This document shows positions 55,465 through 64,000 of a DNA stretch of 64,000 nt, in pieces. A program made the position numbers and the translations under genes. The DNA is from Paraburkholderia ribeironis. GTDB lineage: Bacteria; Pseudomonadota; Gammaproteobacteria; Burkholderiales; Burkholderiaceae. Every line of letters starts with the position of its first letter. The first letter of the stretch is position 1. Where the stretch lies: positions 1-64,000 of the forward strand of contig NZ_CYGX02000012.1 in the NCBI RefSeq assembly GCF_900019265.1. The letters are read 5' to 3'. The notes under the pieces were generated by a model. It worked only from the letters and a program-made list of their open reading frames with translations. It did no database searches and was not told where the DNA came from.

Positions 55465-56784
55465 TCAGTTCGCCTGCTGGGCCACGTGAGATATCCTGGT
55501 GAGCGCCGGCGCGAAAGCTCCCGCAAGCAACGTCACTGCAGAAGCCGCGATTACATAGAGCGCGGGTGCCGCCAGGGAACCGGTCTCGCGGATAAGCATG
55601 GTCGCCAGCAGCGGGGCAAAACCGCTGAACGCCACGACCGCGACGTTGTAGGAAAGTGCAATGCCGCTATACCGGATCTGCACCGGGAAGTGGTCTGCCA
55701 GAACGGCTGCCCAGGTGCCGCTCGCCAGCGAAAACACGAGCGCAGCGCCGATGAACAGCAGCACAAGATTGGCACTATGCGTGCTCAAGGCAACATAGAA
55801 CGGGTAGCTCAGTAAAAGCAGCAGAGCGGCCGACGCACGAAGGACATAGCGGCGTGGAATCTTGTCGCCAAGCCAGCCCGCAAACAACAGCCCGACGGAA
55901 CTGACGATGAGGTAAGCATTTTGGGCCAGCGCAGCGGTACGCGGCGCATAGTGCAGTTGCTGCACAAGGAAAGCTGGCATGTGCCCGTAGAGGATCCCGT
56001 TGACGCCAGCCATCACGGCGATTGCCATCACGCCCGCTAAAACCTGTCGGCCATGGTGTCGCAGTGTCTCGCGAAACGGCTGTTTCACTACTGCACCGCG
56101 CATGCCTTCGAACTCAGGGGACTCATCCAGGTTCCTTCGCATCCAGTACGACACGATTCCGCAGAGTCCGCCGAACAGGAATGCGATACGCCAACCGTAT
56201 GCAGCAGCATCCGCGCTCGACAGAAAGGACTGGATGGCGAGATTGACCAGCGTTGCGAGCAGCACGCCAACGTTTACCGCACAGATAATGACGCCTGCTG
56301 CCAGCCCTGCTCGTTTTGGCGCAGCTTCAACGGCATAGGTAATTGCGCCCGGCATTTCTCCCCCCACACAGAAGCCCTGCACGGTGCGAAGAAAAATGAG
56401 GGTGATTGATGCCGCTACGCCCCAGCTCTGATAGTTGGGCAGCAAACCCAGACAGATCGTTGCAGCCGTCACGACGACAATGGACGCCAGGAAGACCGGG
56501 CGACGTCCATAACGATCGCCCCAGCTACTCAGGACTATGCCTCCCAGTGGGCGGACAACGTATCCGATTGCCAGCACTGAGAATGAGAACAGCAAACTCA
56601 CCATCGACGAGGTGTTCGGGAAGAACTGCTCGGCGATATAGTGGGCAAAAAAGCCATACACGATGAAATCGTAGAACTCGAGCGAGCCCCCAAGGCTCGC
56701 GATCAGAATCATCTTCCATTGCGCACGGGACATTCTGTGCGCCGTTTCATGATTGGGCGACGCGGCAACGTGAACAGTTTTCAC
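55465..56784 (-). CDS. MFS transporter, metabolite:H+ symporter type
   Basis: 439 residues, 12 membrane segments. MHS-family features are SLGGSLEFYDFIVYGFFA in the first segment, SSWGDRYGRRPVFL in loop 2-3, and GFCVGGEMPGAITYAVE. It shares an operon with the flavin hydroxylase and FAA hydrolase genes, so it probably imports an aromatic or organic acid substrate of that pathway. The start is GTG at 56784 with GGAGGAG upstream. Confidence 0.9.
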   Translation of the reverse strand: MKTVHVAASPNHETAHRMSRAQWKMILIASLGGSLEFYDFIVYGFFAHYIAEQFFPNTSSMVSLLFSFSVLAIGYVVRPLGGIVLSSWGDRYGRRPVFLASIVVVTAATICLGLLPNYQSWGVAASITLIFLRTVQGFCVGGEMPGAITYAVEAAPKRAGLAAGVIICAVNVGVLLATLVNLAIQSFLSSADAAAYGWRIAFLFGGLCGIVSYWMRRNLDESPEFEGMRGAVVKQPFRETLRHHGRQVLAGVMAIAVMAGVNGILYGHMPAFLVQQLHYAPRTAALAQNAYLIVSSVGLLFAGWLGDKIPRRYVLRASAALLLLLSYPFYVALSTHSANLVLLFIGAALVFSLASGTWAAVLADHFPVQIRYSGIALSYNVAVVAFSGFAPLLATMLIRETGSLAAPALYVIAASAVTLLAGAFAPALTRISHVAQQAN

Positions 56785-56854
56785 CGACTCCTCCAGATAT
56801 GTATTTGGCTTCTCCGGCCAAATTGATGGGTTGAGGTCTATGAGCGTGTGTGAA

Positions 56855-58378
56855 TCATGTGTTCACAGGCAGCAGTTGAGGAAATGCATGAGACAGCAGT
56901 GCGTGCAGCTCGGCACCGGCGCCACGGGCGATACCGTAGATGTAACGGTCCGGCCTCACAAGGATGGCCGCAGCGTCGACCTCGGAGAGCCACTCGCGAA
57001 TTGCAGGCGCATCATCGTCCACAACGACGACATCCGCGAGTGCCGACAGATCGTCGAGTTCCGGGTGTTCTTTACGAGTTTCAGAGGTGACGATGAGCGC
57101 ATACCGGTAGCCGACGCTATCGTCTAGCAGCCGGCCATCGCTCATGCGCGGTTGTCGTGCGATGTTGCCCGCGAGAGGATCGTGCCGACCAAGGTGCGCG
57201 CCCTCGCCTAACTTCGGTTGCGGTGTGACGAAGTTGCGTATCGCTGTCGTGGCCTCCTCGTCCGACGGCGTCTGACCGCACGGACGCGACTGGATCACCG
57301 CGCCCAGTTCGACCGCTGTCTCGATGAATTCGCGCACATGCGGTGAGCGCTCTGCCTCGTACGTGTCGAGAAGATTGTCCTCGGCGTCACCGCGTATCAC
57401 GGTCGACAGCTTCCACGCCAGATTGCTGGCGTCCCGGATGCCTGCCGCCATTCCCTGCCCCATGAATGGGGGCGTTTGATGAGCGGCATCCCCAGCCAGC
57501 AACAACCGAGCGTTGCGCCAACCTTTTGCAACCACAGAATGGAACGTATAGACGGCAGAGCGTTCGATCGTCGCGTTGTCAGGGGTAATCCAGCGGGAGA
57601 GCTTGTCCCACAACCATTCTGGCGATTGCAAGCTGGCTGTGTCGTCGTCAGGCATGACCATCAGCTCCCACCGTCGCCGGTTGCCCGGCCCGCGCGTATA
57701 CGTTCCAGGCCGGCGCGGGTCGCAATACTGGATTGAGTAGTCCCCGAGATCCGGACGCGATGTCTTCAGCAAGACGTCCACAACGACCCACCGCTCATGC
57801 GACTTCAGGTCGTCCAGTTCGGTGCCCATAAAACGTCGGACAATCGACCGGGCGCCGTCGCACCCTACGACATAACGTGCGGTCGTATGTCGTAGCTTTG
57901 CGCAGCTCGTGTCTTCGAATCGGATCGACACACCGTCGACCGTCTCCTCAAGCGCAAACGCTTCGTGACGCAGCCGGATGTCGACATTGGCGTGCTCTGC
58001 GAGTCGTGCGCGCAACGCGCGCTCGAGATCCGGCTGATGGAACTTGTAGCTGGCACACCAGCCGAGTGGACCAATGCAGGTCGGGCGCTGCCAGTCGATC
58101 AGCAGCTTGCCATCCGCATTGATGAATTTCATGCCCGGCCCGACGAAAAGCTTGGGCAGCAGTGCATCGGACAATCCCATCGTCTGAAAGACACGCATGC
58201 ACTCAGCGTCGAAATGGACGGCGCGAGGCAGGGCGAAGATATCGGCGTCCCGCTCGAGTATCAGAACCTTCATGCCCTCCAGGGCGAGCAGATTCGCGAG
58301 CGTTGCACCCGTCGGGCCCAGGCCGACCACTGCGACGTCGTATTCGCACGAGCGGGTGCGATCTGTTGGTTGTGCCAT
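56855..58378 (-). CDS. Flavin aromatic hydroxylase (MhpA-like)
   Basis: 507-residue class A flavoprotein monooxygenase. FAD motifs are VAVVGLGPTGATLANLLALE, the DG motif VVGCDGARSIVRR, and GD motif LLLAGDAAHQTPPFMGQGM. Closest in style to 3-(3-hydroxyphenyl)propionate hydroxylases with a C-terminal thioredoxin-like domain (~390-505). It would insert oxygen into a phenolic ring to prepare it for cleavage. The ATG at 58378 follows GAGG; an upstream TTG is less likely. It lies between FAA hydrolase and MFS genes. Confidence 0.9.
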   Translation of the reverse strand: MAQPTDRTRSCEYDVAVVGLGPTGATLANLLALEGMKVLILERDADIFALPRAVHFDAECMRVFQTMGLSDALLPKLFVGPGMKFINADGKLLIDWQRPTCIGPLGWCASYKFHQPDLERALRARLAEHANVDIRLRHEAFALEETVDGVSIRFEDTSCAKLRHTTARYVVGCDGARSIVRRFMGTELDDLKSHERWVVVDVLLKTSRPDLGDYSIQYCDPRRPGTYTRGPGNRRRWELMVMPDDDTASLQSPEWLWDKLSRWITPDNATIERSAVYTFHSVVAKGWRNARLLLAGDAAHQTPPFMGQGMAAGIRDASNLAWKLSTVIRGDAEDNLLDTYEAERSPHVREFIETAVELGAVIQSRPCGQTPSDEEATTAIRNFVTPQPKLGEGAHLGRHDPLAGNIARQPRMSDGRLLDDSVGYRYALIVTSETRKEHPELDDLSALADVVVVDDDAPAIREWLSEVDAAAILVRPDRYIYGIARGAGAELHALLSHAFPQLLPVNT

Positions 58379-58425
58379 GTTGATCCTCAATGACCGGGGC
58401 GCCTCGCGCCCCAGATGGACAGGCT

Positions 58426-59286
58426 TTAAGACTCGTCGGCTACCGGATTGCGGAGAATGCCGACGCGGTCGACTTCGACTTCGACGACATCACCCGCCTT
58501 CATGAACAGCGGCGGATTGCGCTTTGCGCCGACACCGCCGGGTGTGCCCGTCACAATGACATCGCCCGGGAAAAGGGGTGTGAAGGTGGACAGATAGGCA
58601 ATCTGTTTTGCGATACCGTGGATCAGCATGTCGGTCGTGGCCCGTTGCACTTCCTGGCCATTCAGACGGGTGACGAGGGTCATGGTCGCGTCGGGTTCGA
58701 TTTCGTCGCTTGTGACCATCCAGGGGCCGAAGGCACCGGTGCGGTAGAAGTTCTTCCCGGGACCCCACTGCCCTGTGTGACGCTGCCAGTCGCGCACCGA
58801 GCCGTCGTTGTAACAGCTGTAGCCGGCGATGTGTTTCCATGCATCGGCTTCTGTGATGCGGCGGCCACCGCGACCGATGATGACGGCGATCTCCCCCTCG
58901 TAGTCGAACTGAGTGGACTCCGGCGGTCGCAGCATCGGCTGACCGGCACCAACCTGCGAGGCAGGCAGGCGCATGAAGATAACCGGGTTTTCGGTCGTCT
59001 CGCGACCTGTCTCCGTGACGTGCTCCGCGTAGTTCAGCCCCACACAGAAGATCTGGTCAGGGTTCGGAATCACAGGCTCAAACGTCACCTCGGCCAGCGG
59101 ATAGTCACCCTTCTTGCCTTCGCCGATAACACCTTGTGCTTCGAGCAATGCATCCGCTGCGATGAGGGACTTCAGGTCGGTGAAGCGCCCGTCAAGGCGC
59201 TTACGAAGGTCGAAAACCGACCCGGACTGATCGTGGACCACGCCGAACGACCGGCCTTCGTACGTGGAAAAGCTGATGAGTTTCAT
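58426..59286 (-). CDS. Fumarylacetoacetate hydrolase-family protein
   Basis: 286 residues. The N-terminal cap (~1-70) is followed by the FAH barrel with metal-binding residues in QFDYEGEIAVIIG (two Glu) and the KNFYRTGAFGPWMV segment, then VIVTGTPGGVGA. Such enzymes hydrolyse C-C bonds of ring-cleavage products or act as isomerases/decarboxylases in meta-cleavage paths. It is the first gene of the minus-strand aromatic operon, just downstream of the divergent dyad promoter. Confidence 0.9.
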   Translation of the reverse strand: MKLISFSTYEGRSFGVVHDQSGSVFDLRKRLDGRFTDLKSLIAADALLEAQGVIGEGKKGDYPLAEVTFEPVIPNPDQIFCVGLNYAEHVTETGRETTENPVIFMRLPASQVGAGQPMLRPPESTQFDYEGEIAVIIGRGGRRITEADAWKHIAGYSCYNDGSVRDWQRHTGQWGPGKNFYRTGAFGPWMVTSDEIEPDATMTLVTRLNGQEVQRATTDMLIHGIAKQIAYLSTFTPLFPGDVIVTGTPGGVGAKRNPPLFMKAGDVVEVEVDRVGILRNPVADES

Positions 59287-59346
59287 GATGCTCCGCTGAT
59301 AAAAGGTTGGCTTTTACGCGATCGTCTGCGCATAGTTTCTACTGTA

Positions 59347-59378
59347 TTTATCGTATATTGATAATATACTGAGATAAA
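59347..59378. promoter_or_regulatory. Nested dyad in the divergent promoter of the aromatic operons
   Basis: GTATATT (59353-59359) and AATATAC (59363-59369) are perfect arms around GAT. Outer arms TTTATC (59347-59352) and GATAAA (59373-59378) extend it. The region is markedly AT-rich and lies between the FAA hydrolase and VOC starts. IclR control is inferred from proximity. Confidence 0.65.
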
Positions 59379-59431
59379 TGCGGCCAACAAGGCATTTTCT
59401 ATCAGAGTTTATCACTACTACTGGAGGCGTC

Positions 59432-59998
59432 ATGACACCGTCGAACACCGGGCGAACCGGGCTTTCGCTCAGCCACATGGGTTTCTACGTCAACGACATG
59501 GTCAGGGTGGAGGATTTCTATACGCGCGTACTCGAGTTCACCGTAACGGATCGGGGTAGTCTCGATACGCCACATGGCAAGGTGAGCCTCGTCTTCCTGA
59601 GCCGCGACCCTGCGATCCATCATCAGATAGTGCTCGCAAGCGGACGGCCCAAAGATCTGTCCTTCAATCCGATCAACCAGATCTCTCTCGAGGCGGACAG
59701 CCTTGCCACGCTGAAGCGCTTTCATCAACGCTTTGTAGAAGAGGAAATGAAAGAGATCCTGCCCGTTACGCACGGCAATGCAATCTCTTTCTATGCGCGG
59801 GATCCGGAAGGCAATCGGCTGGAAATCTTTATCGACACCCCTTGGTATGTCGACCAGCCAATGAGAGTTCCCGTTGATTTCGCGATGCCAGACGAAGAAC
59901 TGATGGCGTCAGTCGAACGCCACGCGCGAGGCCTGCCCGGGTTCCGTCCACGAGCGGAATGGGTAGCCGAAATGGCGAAGCGCATGGGCATTGCATAA
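59432..59998 (+). CDS. VOC-family extradiol dioxygenase-like
   Basis: 188 residues, one glyoxalase/bleomycin-resistance module, as in single-domain type I extradiol dioxygenases. Candidate metal ligands are His in LSLSHMGFYV, His in DPAIHHQIVL, and Glu in GNRLEIFID. It would cleave the hydroxylated ring made by the flavin hydroxylase. The ATG at 59432 follows TGGAGG. It is divergent from the FAA hydrolase gene and convergent with the IclR gene. Confidence 0.86.
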   Translation: MTPSNTGRTGLSLSHMGFYVNDMVRVEDFYTRVLEFTVTDRGSLDTPHGKVSLVFLSRDPAIHHQIVLASGRPKDLSFNPINQISLEADSLATLKRFHQRFVEEEMKEILPVTHGNAISFYARDPEGNRLEIFIDTPWYVDQPMRVPVDFAMPDEELMASVERHARGLPGFRPRAEWVAEMAKRMGIA

Positions 59999-60044
59999 TG
60001 CCGATGTCCGCAACAAAACGTAGGGGCTGCTGCGCCAACCCGCC

Positions 60045-60800
60045 TTAGCGTTCGATGATAGCCCGTGCGCGCGAGGAGGTGCGCGCTGCAGCCTCCTTGA
60101 CACTTTCGACAAGCCGATCAAGGTTCAGAAGCTGTAGGCGGTGACTGGGCACAACCAGCGCCAGCGCACCCACTGCTTCACCCGAGTCGTCAGTGAAGAG
60201 CGGGGAGGCAACTGCCGATATACCCTCTTCCAGTTCTCCATTCGACAGATAGAATCCCGCGCGCCGTATTTTAAGCAGTTTGGACCGGAAGGCTTCCAGC
60301 GAGTTGCCGAGTCCGCTCGAGGTGATCTCTGCAGCGTGCTGCTCGAACAAGATGGCCAGCCTCGCTTTCGGGAACGTGGAGAGTATGGCTTTCGGAGCCG
60401 CGCCCAGGAACAACGGCCGCGGCCGTCCACGTCCATAGCGCAGATCGAGACTCGTGTCGTGGGTTTCCCGATGCGTGTCGACCAGCTCGTTGCCATACCA
60501 TCGGGACATCACAACGTCGAAGCCGGAATGTCCGGCGAGTTCGCGCATGATGGGCTGCCCCGCCTTGAGCAGCGGATCGGACACGCGTAGTTGATAGTCA
60601 AGCCTGATGATGCGCGGACCCAGACCGTACTCGCCGCCAACAAAGCGCAACAACATCCCGGATTCAACCAGTTCCCGCAAATAGCGATAGGCGCTTGGCA
60701 CTGAACAATCCAGTTCAGTCGCAACCTGCTCGGCGGACAGAAACGGTCGCGACTCTGAAAACAATTCGAGTATGGACAGTAGTTTTGCGATGCTTGACAT
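60045..60800 (-). CDS. IclR-family regulator
   Basis: 251 residues with a winged helix (residues ~1-65; IAKLLSILELFSE and LDCSVPSAYRYLRELVESG) and an IclR effector domain (GAAPKAILSTFPKARLAILF; TDDSGEAVGALALVVPSHR). IclR proteins often control aromatic catabolism. The binding site is probably the dyad at 59347-59378 across the VOC gene. Confidence 0.9.
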   Translation of the reverse strand: MSSIAKLLSILELFSESRPFLSAEQVATELDCSVPSAYRYLRELVESGMLLRFVGGEYGLGPRIIRLDYQLRVSDPLLKAGQPIMRELAGHSGFDVVMSRWYGNELVDTHRETHDTSLDLRYGRGRPRPLFLGAAPKAILSTFPKARLAILFEQHAAEITSSGLGNSLEAFRSKLLKIRRAGFYLSNGELEEGISAVASPLFTDDSGEAVGALALVVPSHRLQLLNLDRLVESVKEAAARTSSRARAIIER

Positions 60801-60952
60801 CGGAATCCGGTCGCGATTTGGGTAACCGATTATACCGACTGCGATGTCGGGGGCCGCGGGATGCCGCTTTCATGCCGTGGTTAATGCCGCGCTCAATATG
60901 GGTGTTGCGGGACGTGTTGCTATCGCGATTCATTGCCACCTCATTCAACGGT

Positions 60953-61618
60953 TCAGATGCACGACGCTGTCGCGCTCGCAGGATGCCCTTCGACGCGTGT
61001 CTTTCCCCGCTGTCGCCACAGTACCCACGAAACGAATTCCACAAGCACGGATTGAATCGCCTGGTCGGTTTCCGTCTGCGAATTGCACATCCTGAAGAAC
61101 TGCATGCCATCGCACAGGCTCACCAGGCCAAGCGCGAGCGCGTCCACCTGCAGGGGCAACGCGCTGTCGCTATCCACCAGCAGCGTTCGTATGCAGGCAC
61201 TGACCTGTAGAAGCTTCTCGCGCCGGAACGCATCAACACGCTCCCCAAACGCGCTGTCGCGGCACGCGAGGAGTTGGGCCTCGACCCAAAGCGGGAAACA
61301 ATCACTTTCAAGGTAGTCGCTGCTGTAGTAGGCGATCATGCGCGCTCTCGTTTCTTCGGGCGTGCCGCCCTCTTCCATGATGGCCTGCAGATTCGCCCGC
61401 GCCTCATCGGCATCGCGCCGCAACAGTTCAGTCAGCAGTTCCTGTTTGCCGCGGAAATTGGAGTAGAACGCGCCACGCGTGTAACCGGCCGCCTCAACGA
61501 TGTCTTCCACGCTCGTCGCGGCCACACCCTTCTCAAGGAAAATGGTTCGTGCGGCGTCAAACAGGCGCTCCCGCGTCTGCTCTTTTCTGCGCGCGTGTGT
61601 CAGGCGTTCGGGCTTCAT
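60953..61618 (-). CDS. TetR-family regulator
   Basis: 221 residues. The N-terminal helix-turn-helix reads TRERLFDAARTIFLEKGVAA and IVEAAGYTRGAFYSNFRGKQ. The C-terminal helical domain (~85-200) is variable. It lies downstream of the Fe-S subunit gene on the same strand, so it may be part of the transhydroxylase operon or regulate it. The start at 61618 is preferred over a longer one eight codons upstream. Confidence 0.88.
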   Translation of the reverse strand: MKPERLTHARRKEQTRERLFDAARTIFLEKGVAATSVEDIVEAAGYTRGAFYSNFRGKQELLTELLRRDADEARANLQAIMEEGGTPEETRARMIAYYSSDYLESDCFPLWVEAQLLACRDSAFGERVDAFRREKLLQVSACIRTLLVDSDSALPLQVDALALGLVSLCDGMQFFRMCNSQTETDQAIQSVLVEFVSWVLWRQRGKTRVEGHPASATASCI

Positions 61619-61763
61619 GGCGTAGCTTGGTGGTGAAGTCACCGTCTGCGTTCGCCGAAGAAGGCGAGCCTGTCAGATGGCGGTTTCTCAACTCAGTGCC
61701 TGCCTGAAGCCAGCGACCGCACCAGCGGTCTGCCGTCTCAGGCAAACACAACTGATTGCGGCG

Positions 61764-62627
61764 TCAGGCGGCCTCGACCGCGCTGGTCGACTGCACGAGG
61801 CTGATTTCGCCCAGGTACACGCTTTCTCCCACCTCGCATTCGCGCGACGCGTTGCCCAGCGCATGACGAATTCCGATCCGGTAGATGCCGCTACCTTTCG
61901 CGAGACCGCCGAACCGGAAATCGCCGAACGCGTCAGAGACAGTTTCCGCAACCCTTTGATCGCCCGAATACAGGACAACCGCGGCACCAGCGACGCACTC
62001 AACGACGCCTCCCACCCGGGCACTGACGCTTCCGCCTACGAAGCAGCTTTCCCAGCGTTCGAGACCGCCGTACCACACGCGAGGCTTCGTGCCCAGATTG
62101 GGCCGCAAAACCTTGAGCCCTTCGCGCCGGGCCTTTTCCGCCATCGCTGCGTCTTCGAGCCTGACGGTCTCGAAGACGCCAGTGGGGCAAACCTGTTCGC
62201 ATCGCGGATGCCGCCAACCCTGGTCGAGCAGATGCGCATCGAAGATCCAGGTCTGCGGCAGTTGCAGTTCCTCGTTCCACACTATCGCCTTGTACGGACA
62301 GGACTTCACGATGTCCTTCCGGCCTCGTGCCTTGTCCGGATCAATAATGACGATGCCGTCGGCGCGCTTGCGGATTGCGTCGCCGCCCACTCGCATGCAT
62401 GGCGCTTCATCGCAGTGATTGCACATCACCGGCAAGTACGTTGTTTCGACCATGTGGGAATGGCCCTGCACGCGACGCAAGATGCGAATGGGGCTTTCGG
62501 CACTGGCCGCGGCAGTTGCGGAGTAACCGGGGAAATCATTGCCAACGTGCTCGTCTCGCGAGGCGATGACGCAGTTCTGGCAGTTCTCGCATTGCCCAAC
62601 CTTGATAACCAGATTCCACTTGCTCAT
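61764..62627 (-). CDS. Fe-S subunit of a Mo transhydroxylase/resorcinol hydroxylase-like enzyme
   Basis: 287 residues. Several [4Fe-4S] cysteine motifs are visible (CENCQNCVIA, MCNHCDEAPC, SCPYKA, RCEQVCPTG). From about residue 190 a carboxypeptidase-regulatory / transthyretin-like beta domain follows (GGSVSARVGGVVECV, DAFGDFRF). This two-part layout is that of the small subunit of pyrogallol-phloroglucinol transhydroxylase and of resorcinol hydroxylase RhS. The ATG at 62627 follows TGAGGAG. It is downstream of, and 11 bp from, the large subunit gene. It would feed electrons to or from the molybdenum centre. Confidence 0.82.
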   Translation of the reverse strand: MSKWNLVIKVGQCENCQNCVIASRDEHVGNDFPGYSATAAASAESPIRILRRVQGHSHMVETTYLPVMCNHCDEAPCMRVGGDAIRKRADGIVIIDPDKARGRKDIVKSCPYKAIVWNEELQLPQTWIFDAHLLDQGWRHPRCEQVCPTGVFETVRLEDAAMAEKARREGLKVLRPNLGTKPRVWYGGLERWESCFVGGSVSARVGGVVECVAGAAVVLYSGDQRVAETVSDAFGDFRFGGLAKGSGIYRIGIRHALGNASRECEVGESVYLGEISLVQSTSAVEAA

Positions 62628-62637
62628 TGTGTGCTCC

Positions 62638-64000
62638 TCACGCTGCGCGACCGAGCATGAACGCATCGGCGCCTTTCCACTTTTCAATCTGCACGAGGCA
62701 TGAATTCGGGCTCATGCTGCTCGTGCCCGCCGTCTGGGGCCGATCAGGGGTGAGCATGTTCATGCATCCGCCGATTTCAACGCGCTCGCCGTCTACTTCG
62801 ATCAGCTGGAATTCGGCGCTCGCCTCGTATGACTTGACCACACCGGCGGTGACCAGAGGCGATACGTCAGCCGCACAGATGACGGCGCCCCGGTCGTTGT
62901 AGACCTTGACGAGATCGCGCTGGGCAATGCCCCGGGCCGCCGCGTCGGCGGGGCCGAGCCGCAGCAGCCAGAAGCGATGCCCGCCAATCAACGCGCGATG
63001 ATCTTCGACGCTGTTGACCGACGAGTTCTTGCCGTCGCAATGCGTGTGGAAACTGTACCGGCTGTGAGTAGCGATTAGTTGCAACGGATAGCGCTGAGCC
63101 AGTTCTGAGCGCAGCCCCTCCCAGGACGGGATGTATCGGTTCAGCGGCGGCCGCTCCGGGTTGTCGGCGGTGTGCCGCTTCAGCAATTCCGGCACGAACT
63201 CGAGCTTGCCGCTGGGCGTCTGCAGCCCCATGCCGAACTTCTCGGCGTACTGCGACGGCAGCGGATGCGGTTCCTGCAAGTCCTTGCGCCGGCCTTCCGC
63301 GAACCACCGCATGTCCACTGGATGTCGCAATTCCGGCTTTTCGGGCGGCACGACGAAATAGCCTTTGCGGCAAAACTCACGCCACGAAATGTGATCCGGC
63401 AGATCGGACGAGTCGAACACCCGTTTGACCCAATCGAGTTCGCCGCATCCCTCGGTGAACACGCCGCCAAGGCCGAGACGCGTCAGAATCGCGGTGAAGA
63501 TGTCGTAATCGGAGCGAGACTCGCCCAGAGGCTCGATGCATTTGTGCTGCAGCGTCATCATGCGATGATTGACTGTGCTATAGCCATGATGCGCGTAGCC
63601 GCCGGAATTCGACCATTCGCCGATGTCCCATCGTTCCAGCGACGTGCACGCCGGCAGAATGATGTCGGCGAACTGCGCCTCGCCCTCCATCCAGATCGAC
63701 TGATTGACCACGAACTCGATGCTCGGGTGCCGGTAGGCGTCGGCCCAGCGTCCGGATTTCGTGACCGTGCTGAACGCAGACCCGCCATAGCGATAGATCA
63801 TGTGGATCGGTGAATAGCCCGGCATCGGGTAGCTGAACGGCGCGAACTGGGCTTCCTGGGACATGCCGTCCCAGAGGTAGCCCGTTGCGTGGCCGTTGAT
63901 GATCGCATCCGGTAGCTGCTGCCGCGGGACCATCTGCTTGACGGGATTCATGGTCAGGATGTGCGGCATGCGCTGATAGTTGTTCACCGCATTCGCGGTC
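62638..64000 (-). CDS. Mo-bis-MGD large subunit, C-terminal part (partial)
   Basis: About 454 codons of a DMSO-reductase-family molybdopterin enzyme, continuing past the right edge. The visible part has the third and fourth domains: SIEFVVNQSIWMEGEAQFADIILPACTSLERWDIG (key WMEGEAQFADIILP), and a C-terminal molybdopterin-binding beta-barrel (GKNSSVNSVEDHR, RGIAQRDLVKVYNDRG). With the Fe-S subunit this matches transhydroxylase/resorcinol hydroxylase large subunits; other two-subunit DMSO-reductase enzymes are possible. The N-terminal Fe-S motif and signal are outside the window. Reading frame to the edge is open (TANAVNNYQR), with no start seen. Confidence 0.85.
   Translation of the reverse strand, partial: TANAVNNYQRMPHILTMNPVKQMVPRQQLPDAIINGHATGYLWDGMSQEAQFAPFSYPMPGYSPIHMIYRYGGSAFSTVTKSGRWADAYRHPSIEFVVNQSIWMEGEAQFADIILPACTSLERWDIGEWSNSGGYAHHGYSTVNHRMMTLQHKCIEPLGESRSDYDIFTAILTRLGLGGVFTEGCGELDWVKRVFDSSDLPDHISWREFCRKGYFVVPPEKPELRHPVDMRWFAEGRRKDLQEPHPLPSQYAEKFGMGLQTPSGKLEFVPELLKRHTADNPERPPLNRYIPSWEGLRSELAQRYPLQLIATHSRYSFHTHCDGKNSSVNSVEDHRALIGGHRFWLLRLGPADAAARGIAQRDLVKVYNDRGAVICAADVSPLVTAGVVKSYEASAEFQLIEVDGERVEIGGCMNMLTPDRPQTAGTSSMSPNSCLVQIEKWKGADAFMLGRAA

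Overview
The window is high-GC DNA with tightly packed, co-directional catabolic operons, Tat-exported peptide-type solute-binding proteins, and regulators of the GntR, AraC, Lrp, LysR, IclR and TetR families. Gene content and protein style point to a Burkholderiaceae beta-proteobacterium, most likely Paraburkholderia or Burkholderia. That placement is an inference from protein recognition; no ribosomal marker lies in the window. I found no rRNA, tRNA, CRISPR array, insertion sequence or phage module.

Layout. (1) 1-6023, minus strand: a purine/ureide catabolic group (allantoicase fragment, OHCU decarboxylase uraD, allantoinase puuE, a hydantoin/allantoin racemase, an NCS1 permease) read behind a GntR/FCD regulator that has an autoregulatory-looking promoter. 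(2) 6240-11645: housekeeping genes (ldcA, tadA, a DUF1992 protein, a small lipoprotein, a 2'-5' RNA ligase-like thpR behind a LexA-type box, a chemotaxis receptor). (3) 12157-32582, minus strand: a ~20 kb locus for a cyclic imino acid or hydantoin-like nutrient. It holds a peptide-type ABC transporter with two near-duplicate binding proteins at its two ends, HyuA/HyuB, an aldehyde dehydrogenase, a haloacid-dehalogenase-like enzyme, a three-subunit FAD/[2Fe-2S] amine or hydroxyproline dehydrogenase, a second FAD oxidoreductase, an AraC regulator and a trans-3-hydroxy-L-proline dehydratase-like protein. A strong terminator ends it at 12157.

(4) 33033-40871, plus strand: GNAT acetyltransferase, ghrA, class III aminotransferase, Lrp regulator, tartrate/malate dehydrogenase, a succinate-semialdehyde-type dehydrogenase broken by a one-base frameshift at 39645, and an AstE/aspartoacylase-like hydrolase. 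(5) 40976-43787: an AAHS-type transporter, a deleted remnant of an indolepyruvate ferredoxin oxidoreductase gene, and a LysR regulator. (6) 43957-55400: a mixed region with a TPR lipoprotein, a BON-domain protein, a YbaK-type deacylase, an EF-G-like GTPase, GH36-like and GH35 galactosidases, a short ParB-like fragment and an Nramp-related transporter. (7) 55465-64000: an aromatic catabolic locus. A divergent promoter with a large dyad separates a minus-strand operon (FAA hydrolase, flavin aromatic hydroxylase, MFS transporter) from a VOC dioxygenase gene. IclR and TetR regulators follow, then a two-subunit molybdenum enzyme resembling pyrogallol transhydroxylase / resorcinol hydroxylase, whose large subunit runs off the right edge.

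The most interesting features are the Mo-transhydroxylase-like pair beside aerobic ring-cleavage genes, the 20 kb hydroxyproline/hydantoin-type locus with duplicated binding proteins, and a recurring pattern of short tandem repeats (periods about 10, 13, 20 and 27 bp) just upstream of five catabolic genes. There are also signs of gene decay: the frameshifted dehydrogenase, the deleted IorA remnant, the truncated ParB-like gene, and an allantoicase that stops early at the left edge.
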